From Acestrorhynchus altus (taxonomy: Eukaryota; Chordata; Actinopteri; Characiformes; Acestrorhynchidae), in contig CM067507.1 of NCBI GenBank assembly GCA_034509495.1, positions 36,259,461 to 36,323,460 of the forward strand: 64,000 nucleotides of DNA, in the 5' to 3' direction. The notes beneath the pieces are model-generated. The model searched no databases and was not told where the DNA came from. It was given only the letters and a program-made list of their open reading frames with translations. This document shows positions 48,633-60,001 of the stretch, piece after piece. Both the position numbers and the translations under genes were made by a program. The first letter of the stretch is position 1, and every line of letters starts with the position of its first letter.

Positions 48633-49826
48633 GTAACACTCTTCATATTCCCGTGGAGAAATCTAGTGGTTGAAGTACCGTGAAGTGTTTGAACATCTGT
48701 AGATAATCTATAGGGGAATAAAATGTGCTATCTGAATTAAACAAGTCCAGAAATCAGGCTTAATTAGTTCATATCTAGAAAATTGAGCTTATTATCAATG
48801 TACGGTTATAAATATTAAAAATGCAAAGCTTTCGTAGCAAAACCTTAAGGATATCAGCTTTTAATTTGTCATTTCAGATTCCAAACAAGCTTAACTTTAA
48901 GCTCAGAAAACAGATAGAATTCACTTGTTTCCTAGTGAATTAAATCCCAGTTTAAAATGCCAAAGGAGCTTTATGAAGATTTATTTAAATAATAAAAATA
49001 ATAAAGATGTTCAGGTCGTTTTATTTTGTTTTATTTTATTTGGAAATCTGTCAAGTATTTCGAAGAACTTAATATAAAGATCTTTGTCAATCTAATTACT
49101 AATAACCTTACAGCTCAGAAACAGTCTGGATGATCAAATTACAACATTTCTGAGATATTAAGGGTTTTAAGCAAAACATGCTTAAATTCATACAAATGTT
49201 TAAATATTTAAATTACATCAAGACAATGTTGAGCAGCGTAGGATCAGCGTAGGAATGAGGATCTCTCATTCCACTGAATATTTGTGGCTGTTTTCTTTGC
49301 ACCTCGTGAGCACTTTCCACACCCAGAGATTAATGCTTTGAAGTTGAAGAAAAACGATTCCTATGTTTCATCTTCACATTATCAATCTGAAGTGGCACAA
49401 ATCCAATTTGTAGCTTTAATTTGACACAGATGTCAACTCAGATCAGAGCCATTTTCATAAAGTCCTGGATCAGATGTGTATCCGATTCCTGGCCGTGTGA
49501 CCTTAATGAGAACAGTCAGGTCAGAATTCATGTGCTGCACTGAAAAGACTTGAGTACGTAAATAATGAACAGCTGAGCTCTGTTTGGACAATCTCTTCAG
49601 TGGCTTTTCCTGCTGCTTAGATTGGCTTTGGAGAAAATAAGGAATTTGTATGAAAACAGTAAATCCTATTTCTAATCAAGGGCTGAATCTGTCTTCGTGC
49701 ACGTCTTTACTGGACATATTTTGGATTCATAGTGTCATGACCGGGGAGCAGGGACGTGTTCAGTATGCGGTTAAATATCAATTAAACGGTGTAATTTAAG
49801 GCTTGTTCTGCTTCTCATTACTCCAG
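48633..49826. other. Intron between the two large RhoGEF exons
   Basis: AT-rich. About 48960-49210 is a fragment of the TTAA-type MITE (tttatttggaaatctgtcaa gtatttcgaagaacttaata taaagatctttgtcaatcta). The rest is anonymous. Confidence 0.6.
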
Positions 49827-51313
49827 GAAAGTCTGAGGTTCAACCATGCCCAGGCCAGAATGGGGTTATGTCCCCACAGCTTGACAATGCTGCCCCCCCT
49901 GAAAGTCCAGCCACACCATCCGTGGAACTGGACACAAGCAGCATCAATAGCGAGGATCTGGAGGAGCAGCGATCTCCTGTTGCGTGCAAAACACACAAGC
50001 CCACAAGGACTAAGGCCAAGGCCTCCAAATTCTCTGTCTTTGGCAAAATGCCCTCCTTCAGACGAGGAAAGAGTATGGCAAGAGATGACAAGGGCAGCAA
50101 AGGCAGCTCTCCTGAGGGCGGGGTACTGGATCTCCTAGTCTACAGGAGTCACCTGACCCAAGCTCCTGATTTTGCACATGAGCCAGAGGGTCAAGCTGAC
50201 AACTCAGATGATGAAGTCTTCTACAAAAGTGACGCTATGATTCAGACAGTGCAGCAGGCATCGTCTGGCAGCCAGGTAGACACAGAAGAGGAAGAGGGAG
50301 ATGATGATGGTCCAGTCCTTCACCCTTCCACAGCAGGTGCTGGCCAAATTCAGGATGCCTGTGACCAAGGGACAGAGGATACTGAGGCAAGCGGAGTTAC
50401 GAACACTGCCATCCTCAAGCAAAGCTCTGGCAATGAATGTTCGGGCTACAGAAGAAGCAAGAGCACAGAGGGTCTGAGTCTTCGTCTTCGCTTTGCTCAA
50501 GCTCAGAAGTCCCTGTCCAGCCTTTTCGAGTCCCGCTCCTTGGACAAAGACAATGAGGAGCAGGAAGCACGACCAGAGGCAGAGGAAGTGCGTCCCAAGC
50601 AGTCATGGAAGAAGCAGAAACGGATGAAGGAGGCAGACCTCCTTAGACGCACCATGTCTGTGCCAGATGCAGAAGGAGGTGGAGGAAAAGCTACTCGGTT
50701 GATCCACAGCGATTATGCCAACCGGACAACGCAGGAGCGGCTTGGCCAGCAGGGAGCAGCTCAGTGCCACACTGACCCACTTAGCAAACGTGGAGTCATC
50801 CAGGATGGTACCGAAGGTTCCCTACAAGGCTCCATGTCAGAAGGGCCCAGGAGGAAGTGCCCTCCAAATGGCCTGTCAATCACCTTCTCTGACTCTGGTC
50901 GTCTGTCTTCTGATGACTCCTCTGAGGCCCCACCACTAGGCTTTGACTCCAGTCCACTCTCCCCTATGAGTCCTTCGAATCTGACAAATCAGCTCTCTCC
51001 ATCCTGTACCAAATCACCACCAAGTGAAAGTGCAGAGTCTCCCATGAGGCCCATGAGCCCCAAACCCAGCAGCCCACGGTCCTCTGTATCAAGGCGAGGG
51101 TTCCGTTACCCTTCGTCTCGGGCCAACACCCTCTCTTTGATCCTGTTGGGACAGGGAGTGAGTGTTCCAGATGCTCCAGAAAGACCCAGGACCCTTAAAC
51201 CTAAAATGGGTCGCCAAGGTTCCCTTAGCCCCTTGAGCTCCAGCTGCCCACTGGAGGACAGCAGCGTGGACAGCCAGTCTCAGGTCAGCCTGGCCACTAT
51301 CGGTGACTTTGAG
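49827..51313 (+). CDS. Second large coding exon of the ASEF-family RhoGEF (basic/Ser-rich N-terminal region)
   Basis: A 1,487-bp exon. The acceptor cattactccag ends at 49826 and needs one base from the previous exon, which ends in phase 1. The donor gag|gtgagc follows 51313 and leaves phase 0. Features in order: an acidic start; a basic patch FSVFGKMPSFRRGKSM (about 50030-50080); an acidic stretch at 50285-50310; KSTEGLSLRLRFAQAQKS followed by LSSLFESRSLDKDNEE (about 50459-50560); a basic stretch KQSWKKQKRMKEADLLRR; many SP/TP sites with repeated SPMSP/SPMRPMSP; and RRGFRYPSSRANTLSLILL near 51090-51150. It contains no catalytic domain. RRxS-type sites (RRSKS, RRTMS) are possible basophilic kinase sites. 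Past the donor the frame stays open into the intron to a stop at 51389-51391. Conservation-like motifs and matching phases make this exon secure. Confidence 0.87.
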
Positions 51314-52650
51314 GTGAGCAGAGATGTATTGTCTGGTTTATTAGCATATTTATGTGATATTGCAATTGTTATTAAATGGAAGGTACCATGATTTTCATTA
51401 GGGATGATTGATTTTAATCCAGAAGGAAACAAGCTTCTGATGTTGTCCCAAATGTTTTGAGGTCACTGTTCTTGTTCTTGTTTCCTGACCTCACTAACAT
51501 TCTTGTGGCTGAATGTCATTAGATCCTCACAACAATGTTCCAACATCTAGTAGAAAGTCTTTCCTGGACAGTAGAGAAAAACTAAGGCAGGATCAACTCT
51601 TTCTAATACCCGTAGTTTCAGAAGAAACAGTGAATGAGCAGGTGTCCCAATACTTTGGTCCACATAGGGCCCCTCATTACCGCTAGTCTGAATACAGGGC
51701 TGTAACATCACTAATGCAACCTTACAACTTTGACCGTCCAGGACTGGTTTTAGAAAGACCAGAAGCACACTTTATCTGTGGAAACACTGCCCTCTACTGG
51801 TGCTTGTGTGAGTCACAGATTAGGATGCCCATTTAAAGCCCATTTAAAGCTTAAGCCCTAGCAGATGAGATTAGAGTGTGTATGTATAAACACGGGACAC
51901 TGGCTTGTGTGTTGTAGTGATGATGTGAAATTAAGATGAAATGAAAGGAGCATAAATTAAAAATAATTCTGTTAGACAGTGCAAACACCTTTCCGTCTTT
52001 AGAAACTTTACTCCAGTAATGTTGAGATGGTTGAGGAAGTGTAGAGTTCTTGGGCAAGAGTCTGAGGCCTTCATCCTCCTACCTGTGTGACGTTTGACAG
52101 TGTGGAAGCCCATTCCTGCCACATAACGTAAAAAACAATCCAGCGCTTTTTATATAAGTGCATTATCTCATTTAATTTAGATAATAATTCATTATTCTTG
52201 AGAATTTCTTGATATTATGTTGAGATAATGGATATTTAGAGATTCTGAGATCTCCTTATTTCGAGATACTATCCTGTTAGATTTGGAGATATCTTTAGTT
52301 AGATATTGATTATTTTGAGATATCATTGTATTGTTTTGACATTATCTCATCATTCAGAGATACTGGATACTGTGTTATTATTTTTGGTACTATGTCATTA
52401 TTCTGAGATCCTCAGATGGTTCCGAGATCCTTACTCCTTACTTTGAGATGATTTCAGATGTTTTTTGTTCAAAGTGGCAGTACTGAGCTTCCACAGACAG
52501 TCATTCAAATTCCCAAAGCCCGATAAGATCCACAAGCCCAGGTCATGTGATTGCTCTCTGTGTGTACAGTATGTTGTGTAAAGACGCATTGCTCTCTAAT
52601 CGGAGTGGGTCAGAGAAATGAAGAGGGCTGTGATGTTTTGTGTGAAACAG
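51314..52650. other. Intron with a MITE-A copy and a GAGATA-rich repeat
   Basis: 51465-51665 is MITE-A (ctgacctcactaacattctt gtggctgaatg ... gtgtcccaatactttggtcc acatag). 52170-52450 is a degenerate repeat of gagatatt/ttattctgagat words, often with complementary halves. Confidence 0.65.
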
Positions 52651-52920
52651 CCGAGCCCACTGCTGAAGGCCTCTCCGGGCAGTATCCGGGTCTCCAGTCA
52701 GTTGGTGGTGAAGCGAATGGTGGACGTCTCTCCGAGTCCTTCAGGATCCTCGAACCACAGCCCCAGGCTTAGAGCAGTAACTGGAGGCCACAGGTTACCA
52801 CGGAAACGCTGTTGCTCGGACGACCTGTGGATAGAGGAGGAGAAGAGGCGGGAGAGGAGGAGGCTGGCCAGGGCCAGACTGGTCAAGCTTTGGGCTCGTC
52901 CTCAGGAGGAGTCGGTGAAA
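52651..52920 (+). CDS. ASEF-family exon carrying the DDLW motif (start of the APC-binding region)
   Basis: A 270-bp (90-codon), phase 0-0 exon. It encodes a Ser/Pro-rich lead followed by CSDDLWIEEEKRRERRRLAR, then KLWARPQEESVK at the donor (gtgaaa|gtaaga, GT at 52921). From memory, human ARHGEF4 has VDDLWLEKTQRKKLQKQAH at the matching place and an intron-compatible GVK downstream. That block belongs to the APC-binding region, which together with the SH3 domain binds APC armadillo repeats and relieves autoinhibition of Rac1/Cdc42 exchange. The acceptor (tgtgtgaaacag, ending 52650) is weak. I chose it because it gives phase 0, as required after exon 49827-51313; the alternative AG at 52697 gives the wrong phase. 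An in-frame ATG at 52618 could instead start a short isoform, much as the human short ARHGEF4 isoform starts near its DDLW block. Confidence 0.78.
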
Positions 52921-54594
52921 GTAAGAGCAGAAACGGGAAGACCGAGACTGTCCTCCTCTTCTAACTTCTCACTCCTTCACTCTTTTCCTTTCGTTCTGTG
53001 TCTGAGGGTCAAACGTAGAGGAGCGAAGCGTCTTCCACCTTTGTTCTCAAGTTTGTTCTGTTTCTTTCTCCTTCCATACTCTTTTTCTCTACTTTTTTAT
53101 GTCCCGTCCTTTTCAAGTCTTCGTTCCTCTGGGAAATTCTTTAGTCCTGCTTCACGGGTGTGAGAGGGAAGAAGCTGAGAGTGGGATCTTAGCATCCTTG
53201 GGTGTCCCTGGGGACAGACACTAGATGAATGGAGTTTATTCTTTCAGTGAGGTGAATACAGCGTTTTCTATTAGAAAAGTAGAAGTTGTCAATCCGGTCC
53301 TCAGGCCTGGATCTCAGTCGTGCTGCAGTCAGCTGAGCAGGGCCTGATCACAGTTGAAGTGTAAGGGAGATGGAGTTGGATGTCTTCTGCTGCTTCTCGT
53401 TTCTTAATGAACTTTGGTCAGTTTTTCAGCTGTTGTTGGTTTAATTGTGCGTCATAAGGAACACCGAACTTTATAGACAGTCCTTTATTCCGATTTCAGC
53501 CTCCTTGGTCCATGTACTCAGTGACATAGGAAGATCGGGGATTTCGATACGTAAGAAATGACTGTAGTTTGCTCTCTGTTGCACCACAGTTTAGAAAATG
53601 TCATTTCAGAGATTTCAGAACATTTGTGAACAACAGCAGAGACACCATTCCAACTGCATTTCCCATACAGTTTTCCCAACGGTTTTCCCCCCTGCTCATT
53701 TCGTTCTGCTCCCATCTACTGTACGTCTCGACCGATACACACCGTTTTGGATATCTTATCTGAGCGCAGGCCCCTGCGAATCACGTCACATGTTTTGACC
53801 CACACTCAATTTCATATCCCTCATTCCTCCCATAAACTCCTGTTCATTGTTGCACATGTCCACGCATGTGTTCCAACATCCATCAGATTTCCCGTCCTCC
53901 CTCGTGGCAGGTAAGTGACCTCTAACCCACAGCCATACTGACCGGCACTCATCCGTTTCTCACTTCTTCATCTCTCCTTCCTCCCATTCACTCCCATTCA
54001 TTTTCAACAGCACCAGTCAGCCACGTGCAGCACACCTGAAACCACTCAGCAGACTCCTGGTGCACCATAGCAAACTCTGAGTAACACCATAGCAACCAAA
54101 GCTTTTCCGTAACAGCCACGTTTTAACACCTTAGCAACTAACAGCTATACCTTAGTAACACATGAGCAAAAGCCTACATTTGCAACCTCCTAACAACACC
54201 ATAGCAACCAACAGCTACAGTATTACAGCAGCTTAGCAACCATTTGGCGGCCTTAGTCATCACCTAGCAACACCTTAGCAACCAATGGCTATGCAACAGT
54301 AACACCTTAGCAACCACTTAGTGGTGGATACTATAGCAACCATTGGTAACCACTTTAGCTGTACACGATCCAAAAGTTTTAGAGAGTTCACATTCAAAAT
54401 GTGGCAGGGACATAATCAGGCCTTTCATGAAGTGCTGGGGACATGTCCCCAGTGTCCCCACTGTCCCAGGCATAAATTATGCCTACTATTTGGGTGGCAC
54501 CTGGTTTCAGTCCCCCATAATCCCATTCTGACATGAATATCAGCTCTTTGGCAGCATCTGAAACATGGCTGACCCCTGCTCTCTCTCTCTCCAG
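52921..54594. other. Intron with a CATAGCAAC array
   Basis: 54050-54345 holds about 12 diverged units of caccatagcaaccaac. The open frame continuing from exon 52651 into 53160 is past a good donor and becomes pyrimidine-rich. About 54385-54540 has a short ccccagtgtccccactgtcc block. Confidence 0.65.
54050..54345. repeat. CATAGCAACCAC-type minisatellite
   Basis: Same unit theme and orientation as 9585-10265. Confidence 0.85.
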
Positions 54595-54709
54595 GCGACT
54601 CTGTGGCTCTCTGTCTCGACTGGGACGTCCCTCAGAGCACTGAGTTTCTCCCACAGTGCCCCCACAGGCCTGGACTGTCTCAGCTGGCGACGGCGCATGT
54701 CCTACCCCT
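54595..54709 (+). CDS. ASEF-family exon carrying the SAPTGL motif (end of the APC-binding region)
   Basis: A 115-bp exon with a very strong acceptor (gctctctctctctccag, ending 54594) and donor (ct|gtaagt, GT at 54710). It starts in phase 0, fitting the preceding DDLW exon, and ends in phase 1. It encodes TSLRALSFSHSAPTGLDCLS followed by WRRRMSYP. Human ARHGEF4, from memory, has PLSQSAPTGLNHMGW at the same distance after its DDLW block, so both motif order and intron position agree. The next exon should carry an acidic linker and then the SH3 domain. I could not find that exon before the right edge, so the gene continues outside the window. arhgef4 and spata13 are close paralogues and these 38 codons do not separate them. 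Confidence 0.83.
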
Positions 54710-55290
54710 GTAAGTACTGTCTCCTGCTGCGTGTGTGCGTGGCTGGCTCTCTGTCTGCTTCCCGCTGTGTGTTTTTGGACGCAAATGCCAAATGCATTGG
54801 TAACATCCAGTGTGCAGATTATGAGATATTTGGGAGGTCTGCTTCTGTTACTTAAAATTATTTCTTTATAGCCCTGCGTTCATAAAGCCAGGATTAAGCT
54901 CTGAAATGATTGCAGGGACAGCTGGCGTGTGCAGCAACTGCTGTGGGGTTTGGAGCCAATTTTTGGAAGTGTTGCTGCAGTGCCGACACATGGCCAGCAG
55001 AGGGCAGCTGGTCTGTGTATGCTGGTTTGTGTGGTTTGCTTGTGTTGAGCAGTGATGTGAAATCAAACCTGATCACAGTAATTAGTCTTGTAATTAGAGT
55101 ATCTGTCCATCAGGATCAGTGGAGGCATATGTCCAGTATTATCCTCTAATATACTGTTCTAAAAGGGTCTGGAGTTTCTACACTGAACCCTGGGACTAGG
55201 AGCCTACAACCTCCCCAGCACTGCATATGGAGTAATACACAGTATTTGTGGGAATTGAGCAGTAAATGTAAACATCAATGTACGAATGAC
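54710..55290. other. Intron sequence, unassigned
   Basis: No further exon was recognised. Confidence 0.45.
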
Positions 55291-55294
55291 TGAT

Positions 55295-55925
55295 CTAATG
55301 TCTAATGTCAATTATATAACTGTCTACTGTCTCTGACATTGACTGGAAGACAGATGTTCCCACTCCTCCATGCGGAATTCTTTCAGCTGTGTGATGTTTC
55401 AGCGTCAGTCTTTGTACAGACGCTTGTACGTTCTCCTCAAACCCCCTCTGATACAATAAAGATCTCATAGTGGTTTCTATGATGGAGAGATCTCCACACC
55501 CTGCTGCAGCAAAGCAGCTCCAAACCATCACACTCCCACCACCATGCTTCACAGCTGCTATGAGGTTCTTGTGCTCAAATGCTGTGTTTGGTTCTGTTTC
55601 TGTGTCCAAATAATTCAACTTTAGATTCATCTGTCCAAAGTACATTGTTCCAGACATCCTGCTCTTTGACTAGATGTTCTCTGGAGAACTTTAGTCTTAC
55701 CCTGATTTTTCCTGCTCGCTGTGTGTGGCCGGAGCCACCTGTAGGTCTGTGATGACATTTTGCTCTGCTCTTGGGCTGAACTTGCGAGGGTGGTCCGACC
55801 CGGCCACGTTCGCAGTCGGTTATGTAGTAGAACCCAAGCATAGGTCTACATACAGAATGGTCCTCCTCAGACAATCAGATCTACTCTTTATAGACGGACA
55901 GTCTCTGGAATGTTCGCACTGACGG
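55295..55925 (-). pseudogene. Tc1-like transposase remnant (type E), intronic
   Basis: Reverse strand. About 55720-55600 reads FSREHLVKEQDVWNNVLWTD followed by ESKVELFG, the first catalytic Asp block. After a frameshift, about 55560-55500 reads AAVKHGGGSVMVWSCFAAAG, then SLLYQRGFEENVQASVQRL. The QDNDPKH block that should follow is deleted, and the N-terminal helix-turn-helix part is decayed. It lies antisense in the intron after exon 54595-54709. Confidence 0.87.
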
Positions 55926-56208
55926 AGATCAGTCCCCTGTTTTTGTACCTCGAAAACACTACACCACAAAGCACTCCCCAATAAGCAGCACTCCACGCCT
56001 GCACACATCTTCCAAACTCCAGCTAGAGATGTTTCTGTCTCAGTATCAGACAGTTGGAGCAGTGGAGGAGTGTATCCTCTGGAGAGTGCAGTGAGGATGC
56101 GCTACACACTCATTAGTCCTGCAGTCGGAGACACTGTGCAGGAAATTAAATAAGGAAAATCTCACCCAGAGTGGCTCTGCATACGGCTCTCCTCAGGGAC
56201 AGGGGCTG

Positions 56209-56212
<4 letters not shown>
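55926..56212. other. Intron sequence, unassigned
   Basis: Nothing recognised. Confidence 0.35.

Positions 56213-56290
<78 letters not shown>
56213..56290. repeat. (GT)n microsatellite
   Basis: Pure GT run of about 78 bp. Confidence 0.95.
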
Positions 56291-56295
<5 letters not shown>

Positions 56296-56385
56296 AGTAA
56301 ACTACCCAGCCATAACCAGCCACAGCTCTTGCCATGTCCATTTGTGTATGAACAGTTTGTGCTGGATGAAATTCATTGAAATGAA

Positions 56386-56388
<3 letters not shown>

Positions 56389-56434
<46 letters not shown>
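56389..56434. repeat. (CA)n microsatellite
   Basis: Pure CA run only 100 bp from the GT run, in opposite sense. Confidence 0.95.
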
Positions 56435-56436
<2 letters not shown>

Positions 56437-56695
56437 CTTGCAGCATTGCCAAATTGGCCATTAGAGTCTTTCACGCGCACTAACACACTTGGCTGACTTT
56501 CAGACACACAGAAGTGTGTATTCGGAGAGTGAGGTCAGACGTCCTGCGCCAGATGTCGTCTGCGTAATGAGATCAGTGTGTTTATTGAATTGGGTGGTCA
56601 TGGCTGTCCCTCTGCTTCTCTTCCTTTTAAGACGCTTTATCTGATGGTTGGAGATACTGTGCTCTCAGTCACCCAGCAAGGTCAGGCTGAATGGA
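56435..56695. other. Intron sequence, unassigned
   Basis: No exon is supported. Confidence 0.35.
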
Positions 56696-57003
56696 CATAC
56701 ACTGTATGTCCAAATGTTTGTGGACACCCCTTCTGACTGAATTCAGCTTGTCTGGTCCCTGTAGAGAAGTGCTGCCAATAGAATAGGACTCTCTGGGGCA
56801 GGTAAACAAACACGAACCTGTCGTCACCATGTCCGATACCAGGCGTGGGCTAGAGGGGTATAAAGCCCCCCAGCATTGAGCTGTGGAGCAATGAAACCCA
56901 ACTTTTGGCTTGAGGTGTAGATGTAGAAACTGGGCAGTTTCTTGTTTATACAAGAAAGAATGAACGAGCAGGTGTCTCAATACTTTTGTCCATATAGTGT
57001 TTC
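56696..57003 (+). mobile_element. MITE-A, compact copy with both termini
   Basis: Left end tacactgtatgtccaaatgt ttgtggacacc. Right end aggtgtctcaatacttttgt ccatatagtgt. The two are imperfect inverted repeats of about 30 bp with TA at the edges, as expected for Tc1/mariner-type elements. The interior is shortened after agctgtggagcaatg. Confidence 0.87.
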
Positions 57004-57113
57004 TAGGTTGTATTGGACGGAATCCATATCAAACTCCCTCTCAGGTTGGACGGAGCTCAATTTGAGCAGCCCATCTAAATACTGAAGCATGTTTGCCCTT
57101 CACAGCTCACCGG

Positions 57114-57114
<1 letters not shown>

Positions 57115-57184
<70 letters not shown>
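57115..57184. repeat. (GT)n microsatellite
   Basis: Pure GT run of 70 bp. Confidence 0.95.
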
Positions 57185-57186
<2 letters not shown>

Positions 57187-57775
57187 TTGCAGTGGGAGTA
57201 TATTCTGCTTCCTCTCAGCTGTTTCAGTATTCATACCATGACAAAATCCTTTCCTTCTCTGGAAACATTCACCTCCCTAATGTAGCTCACACCCTGCAGG
57301 AGTTGCACACCTCACTCTTCTGCACTCATCTCTAATGACTGGCTCTCCTCTGTGTTACACAAGCCGTGGAGAAACGTCTTCTTGGTGACCTCAGGTTCTG
57401 CTGAACGTTTAGGGAATTGAGGTTCCCTGGGGCCCATATTGTGGAAAATCCTCATGTTGGAATCGTGTTGTAGATAAACACTCCTCAGTCCATACAGCTC
57501 ATCTTCACAAAAGCCATGTTCACACACATCCACCTCCTCCACCTGCAGCAGCTCTGTCCACTCACACTGTGTGTATACACTGATATGACCAGCCATTTTG
57601 GCCCAGACTTTGTTTCCCACTTAGAGAGGTGTGCTGTTTGGGTCAGAAGGTGTTTATTTGTTTGTTTGTGAACAACAGAACAGGAACTGTAATACAATTG
57701 AACTAGTATATAATCAAGCTTACTAAAGTAAATCATAATAAATGACAGAGTTATAGCTCTGCAATACAGTGAACA
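57185..57775. other. Intron sequence, unassigned
   Basis: No exon is supported. Confidence 0.4.
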
Positions 57776-57779
57776 CCGT

Positions 57780-58460
57780 TGAATTTCTAATCGTATAAAT
57801 ACTGATATAATTCAGTATTTAATGTCAGCTTTCAAACTGAACTGGACCAGATATAAATACTCGAAATAATCATAAGGACAAAAAAATGCTTTACGTCTCA
57901 GAAATGCTGTTAGAAATTGATCATCCAGAGTGTTTTTCAGCTGAAAATGCAACAACTGTAATGAGTTAATTGTTATGATTAGATTGATGTAGATATTTAT
58001 GATAAGTTCTGCAAAATACTTGACAGTGGTCCAAATAAAAATGCCCTTTATTATTTTTATGTACTGTATGTATCAGTATTATATTTTCTCAGGACTTTTA
58101 TTCTAAAATTTGAGCACTGTGCGAGCAAAGAAAGAGTGCAAATAGCCCCTCCCTTCTCATTTTCATTTATAACTCAATATGTGGATCAATGATGTCATCA
58201 GCCCCGTCTGTATGCAGGTGGAGCATCAGCCCTGCCCCCTCTCTCTGATCAGTCAGAGTCTGTATGCAGGTTGAGCATCAGCCCCGCCCCCTCTCTCTGA
58301 TCAGTCAGAGTCTGTATGTAGGTTGAGCATCAGCCCCGCCCCCTCTCTCTGATCAGTCAGAGTCTGTATGCAGGTGGAGCATCAGCCCCGCCCCCTCTCT
58401 CTGATCAGTCAGAGTCTGTATGCAGGTTGATTATCAGCCCCGCCCCCTCTGTATTACCAA
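57780..58460 (-). mobile_element. TTAA-type MITE fragment, reverse orientation, with 52-bp minisatellite
   Basis: Contains the complement of the AT-rich block (gtagatatttatgataagtt ctgcaaaatacttgacagtg gtccaaataaaa) and then five copies of the 52-bp repeat in complement (58200-58450; cagccccgccccctctctct gatcagtcagagtctgtatg). Neither TTAA end was recognised. Confidence 0.72.
58200..58450. repeat. 52-bp minisatellite, about 5 copies, inverted relative to 38230
   Basis: The same unit as 38230-38437 on the opposite strand. Confidence 0.92.
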
Positions 58461-58837
58461 TAACCAATTTTCTCTTTTTAGTGACTGTTACTGATGCCAA
58501 CTTGGCACCACTCATGCACAAATCTGATTGGCTGAGAAACACCAGGTATATGTACAATGCATGCAACTGGTCTGTAAGTGTCCTGGGCTTTTAAACACCT
58601 TTAAGGACAGTACCTAGTCCGTTAGTGACCTCTGCTATATAAAAGAACAACACAAGTCCAAACAGAATCATAAAAATGGGCTTTTACATCAAGTGAAGGT
58701 TCATTAGACCAAGGTTGTGGTTCTTCTATGACCCATTTGAAGCATGTCCTGCAGTTCTATTAGTGTTTGTTCACGTCGAGGAGCAATAAATCATTTTTTC
58801 CTGTCAGGGCTGGCTTCTGACTCCATCCATCACATTG

Positions 58838-58838
<1 letters not shown>
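58461..58838. other. Intron sequence with hairpin-type repeat debris
   Basis: About 58640-58760 (aaggttcattagaccaaggt tgtggttcttctatgaccc) resembles the 35990 repeat. Confidence 0.4.

Positions 58839-58898
<60 letters not shown>
58839..58898. repeat. (GT)n microsatellite
   Basis: Pure GT run. Confidence 0.95.
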
Positions 58899-58901
<3 letters not shown>

Positions 58902-59610
58902 GTAAATTGACTGTTCCACCAAACAGTATGTTCATCTACGTTCCTGTGTGATTGTGATGTAGCTCCACTGGGTTTAAACTGGGAGTACTGGTTTATATGA
59001 TTTGTTGGTCTTTGGAATTTGCTATAGTCCATATATTTACTGTCTGTAGCTTCTGGACTGATTTATTGTATCGCAGGTATCTGTGGTTCACAGTACTAAT
59101 CCGTGTTGTGTGTTGCTCGTGGCGCTGTGTTTGGGGGTGTAGTATGTCATAGACTCAGTGTCTTTAGAGTCAGTGTTATCAGAGTCAGTGTAGGAGGGGG
59201 ATGTTAATACCAGAGCTGGGAGGAGGACGCCTGAGGAGGGTGTGTGTAGCTGCCGTGTGAGGGTATGAGTAAGAATGGATTACAGCAGTGTTAAGATCAG
59301 GATGACACTTCTGTATGGAATATAGAAAGTGTAATATATCATTGCTGTTGTGATAAAAACCTTGTATCTCCAAATTGGCAGCTTTATGGAGATTCCCCTT
59401 CGAGGAGAAGGATAAAACCCTCCTTAACCTTCATTGGAAGTCAGTGAAGTTCACCATCAGCAGTTAGTGTCTGAGAGAGCACAATTGAATCTGCTCTGGA
59501 CGGTGATGCTTCCTCCCCTCATCCCAGGCACTGATGATTGTTGACTGATGTATCAGTGCTGGAGATTTCCTCCAAACTCATTGGCTGCCAAGTTCGACAA
59601 GAATCAGCAT
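58899..59610. other. Unassigned sequence
   Basis: No exon is supported. Confidence 0.4.
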
Positions 59611-59738
59611 CTGAAGCTCATCTGTTTCTGCACAGTTTGTGTTGGTCCTCCTCTAGTCCTTCATCAGTGCTCACAGGACGCTGTCGGCTGGATATTTCTG
59701 GCTGGTGGACTGTTCTCAGTCCAGCAGTGACACTGACC
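59611..59738. mobile_element. Foldback element, centre fragment
   Basis: gaagctcatctgtttctgca cagtttgtgttggtcc ... ggtggactgttctcagtcca gcagtgacactga. Confidence 0.75.
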
Positions 59739-59943
59739 ATGTCTCCCAACAATGGCAGTCTCGGATTAACACCTCCGGCTGCTGATGGCAAGGAAGCATG
59801 GCCTGGGACTTAGCGAGGTTCTGCTTGACAGCTATGGTTATGGTATCCACGGTACCTCCAGGTTTGAGTGAAGTGTGTTTAGTGTATTACCTTTTTCACT
59901 GTGTGAGCAGTACAGCGGAATATAAGTGCTCTATGACATGTCA

Positions 59944-60001
<58 letters not shown>

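Noticed and set aside
52921..53163. Extension of the DDLW exon frame to a stop at 53161-53163
   Set aside because: A good donor (gtgaaa|gtaaga) ends the exon; the extension becomes Phe/Leu/Ser-rich pyrimidine sequence typical of intron.
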